The notes under the pieces: model-generated | The model's database searches: none | Told to the model about the DNA's origin: nothing | Seen by the model: only the letters and a program-made list of their open reading frames with translations | Made by a program: the position numbers and the translations under genes | Shown: in pieces, positions 63,603 to 64,000 of the stretch | Layout of the letters: every line of letters starts with the position of its first letter | How positions within the stretch are numbered: the first letter of the stretch is position 1 | Assembly: GCA_025504975.1 (NCBI GenBank) | Contig: JANUWI010000008.1 | Location: 1,240,001 to 1,304,000 of the forward strand | Reading direction: 5' to 3' | Source: Plenodomus lindquistii | Lineage: Eukaryota; Ascomycota; Dothideomycetes; Pleosporales; Leptosphaeriaceae | DNA length: 64,000 bases

Positions 63603-64000
63603 ATGACTTCGCCGGCTGCTTCGAATGTTTGCATTGTGGGGGCTGGGCCGGCCGGACTCGTTACGGCGAAAACATTACTTCAGTATCCTGGCATATCAGT
63701 GACCATCTTCGAAACGGCCGATCGTTTGGGTGGCATGTGGAGAGGACGTGAAGGAGAGCACGGCGACAAGTGCGACCCAGGTAGATTTGCACTATGTGGA
63801 AATCTGAAATAATCCGTCTAACCTGAAGCATCAGGTATGCGAACGAACTTGAGTAGATTCACCGTTGCATTCTCAGATCTCGACTGGCATTCGGTATTCC
63901 CTGCAGAAGAGCGCAATACTGGAAAGATACCAGCATTTCCGAAAGCATATGAAGTTGGGAGGTATCTCGAAGTGTACAGCTCAAAGTTTGGATTGGACAC
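63603..64000 (+). CDS. FAD-dependent (flavin-type) monooxygenase, 5' part
   Basis: Exon 1 is 63603-63780 and exon 2 starts at 63835 and runs off the window. The 54-bp intron (GTAGAT, CTAAC, ATCAG) keeps the frame. About 115 residues are visible. VCIVGAGPAGLVTAKTLLQY is the FAD-binding Rossmann fold with GxGxxG. TIFETADRLGGMWR is the family's second block with the FAD-ribose Glu. DWHSVFPAEERNTGKIPAFP and AYEVGRYLEVYSSKFGLD match the region after it in flavin-containing monooxygenases. The NADPH motif and the FMO signature lie beyond the edge, so the subfamily (FMO or Baeyer-Villiger type) cannot be settled. Confidence 0.85.

Overview
This window is chromosomal DNA from a filamentous ascomycete, most likely a dothideomycete and plausibly Pleosporales. 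The class is inferred from gene content and style, not from any search. Introns are short (about 48-66 bp in nearly all genes, 166 bp in one) with GT..AG borders and CTAAC/CTGAC-like branch sites. Genes are monocistronic on both strands. The content includes a HET-domain gene, a family 9 pectate lyase, a copper amine oxidase and a fungal full-length ABCA transporter. No tRNA, rRNA, CRISPR array, intact transposon or phage element was seen.

Left part (1-13.2 kb) is dense housekeeping DNA: SAD1/USP39 (5' part, minus), CCT2 (chaperonin beta), IRE1 (unfolded-protein-response kinase/RNase), COQ10 (coenzyme Q carrier), TRM140 (tRNA m3C methyltransferase) and CDC6 (replication licensing). SAD1/CCT2 and COQ10/TRM140 are divergent pairs sharing promoters of about 0.3 kb. 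IRE1/COQ10 and TRM140/CDC6 converge.

Middle (13.2-38 kb) is more accessory. It holds coiled-coil hypotheticals, a copper amine oxidase with a 15-nt exon, a secreted PL9 pectate lyase, an unknown three-exon gene, a 1134-aa vWA + RBR-type E3 ligase, a HET gene broken by two in-frame stops and a frameshift, an LRR/F-box-like protein, an atypical short-chain dehydrogenase, an LRR protein and a Cys-rich unknown.

Right part (38-64 kb) holds an amino-acid permease, a PHO84-like phosphate transporter with two CACGTG boxes upstream, a protein with a fungal STAND-type N-terminus, a small secreted Cys-rich protein, a 1616-aa ABCA transporter, an inverted duplicated fragment in a gene-poor 2.6 kb stretch, an unknown protein, a NatD-type histone N-acetyltransferase, LYRM2 and the start of an FAD monooxygenase. 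Gene-poor stretches are 19.6-21.4, 23.7-25.2, 40.6-43.2, 50.8-52.6 and 57.5-60.1 kb.

For spliced genes the span is given and exon borders are in the evidence. All gene models were made by hand from reading frame, splice consensus and recalled family sequence. None was tested by transcript data.
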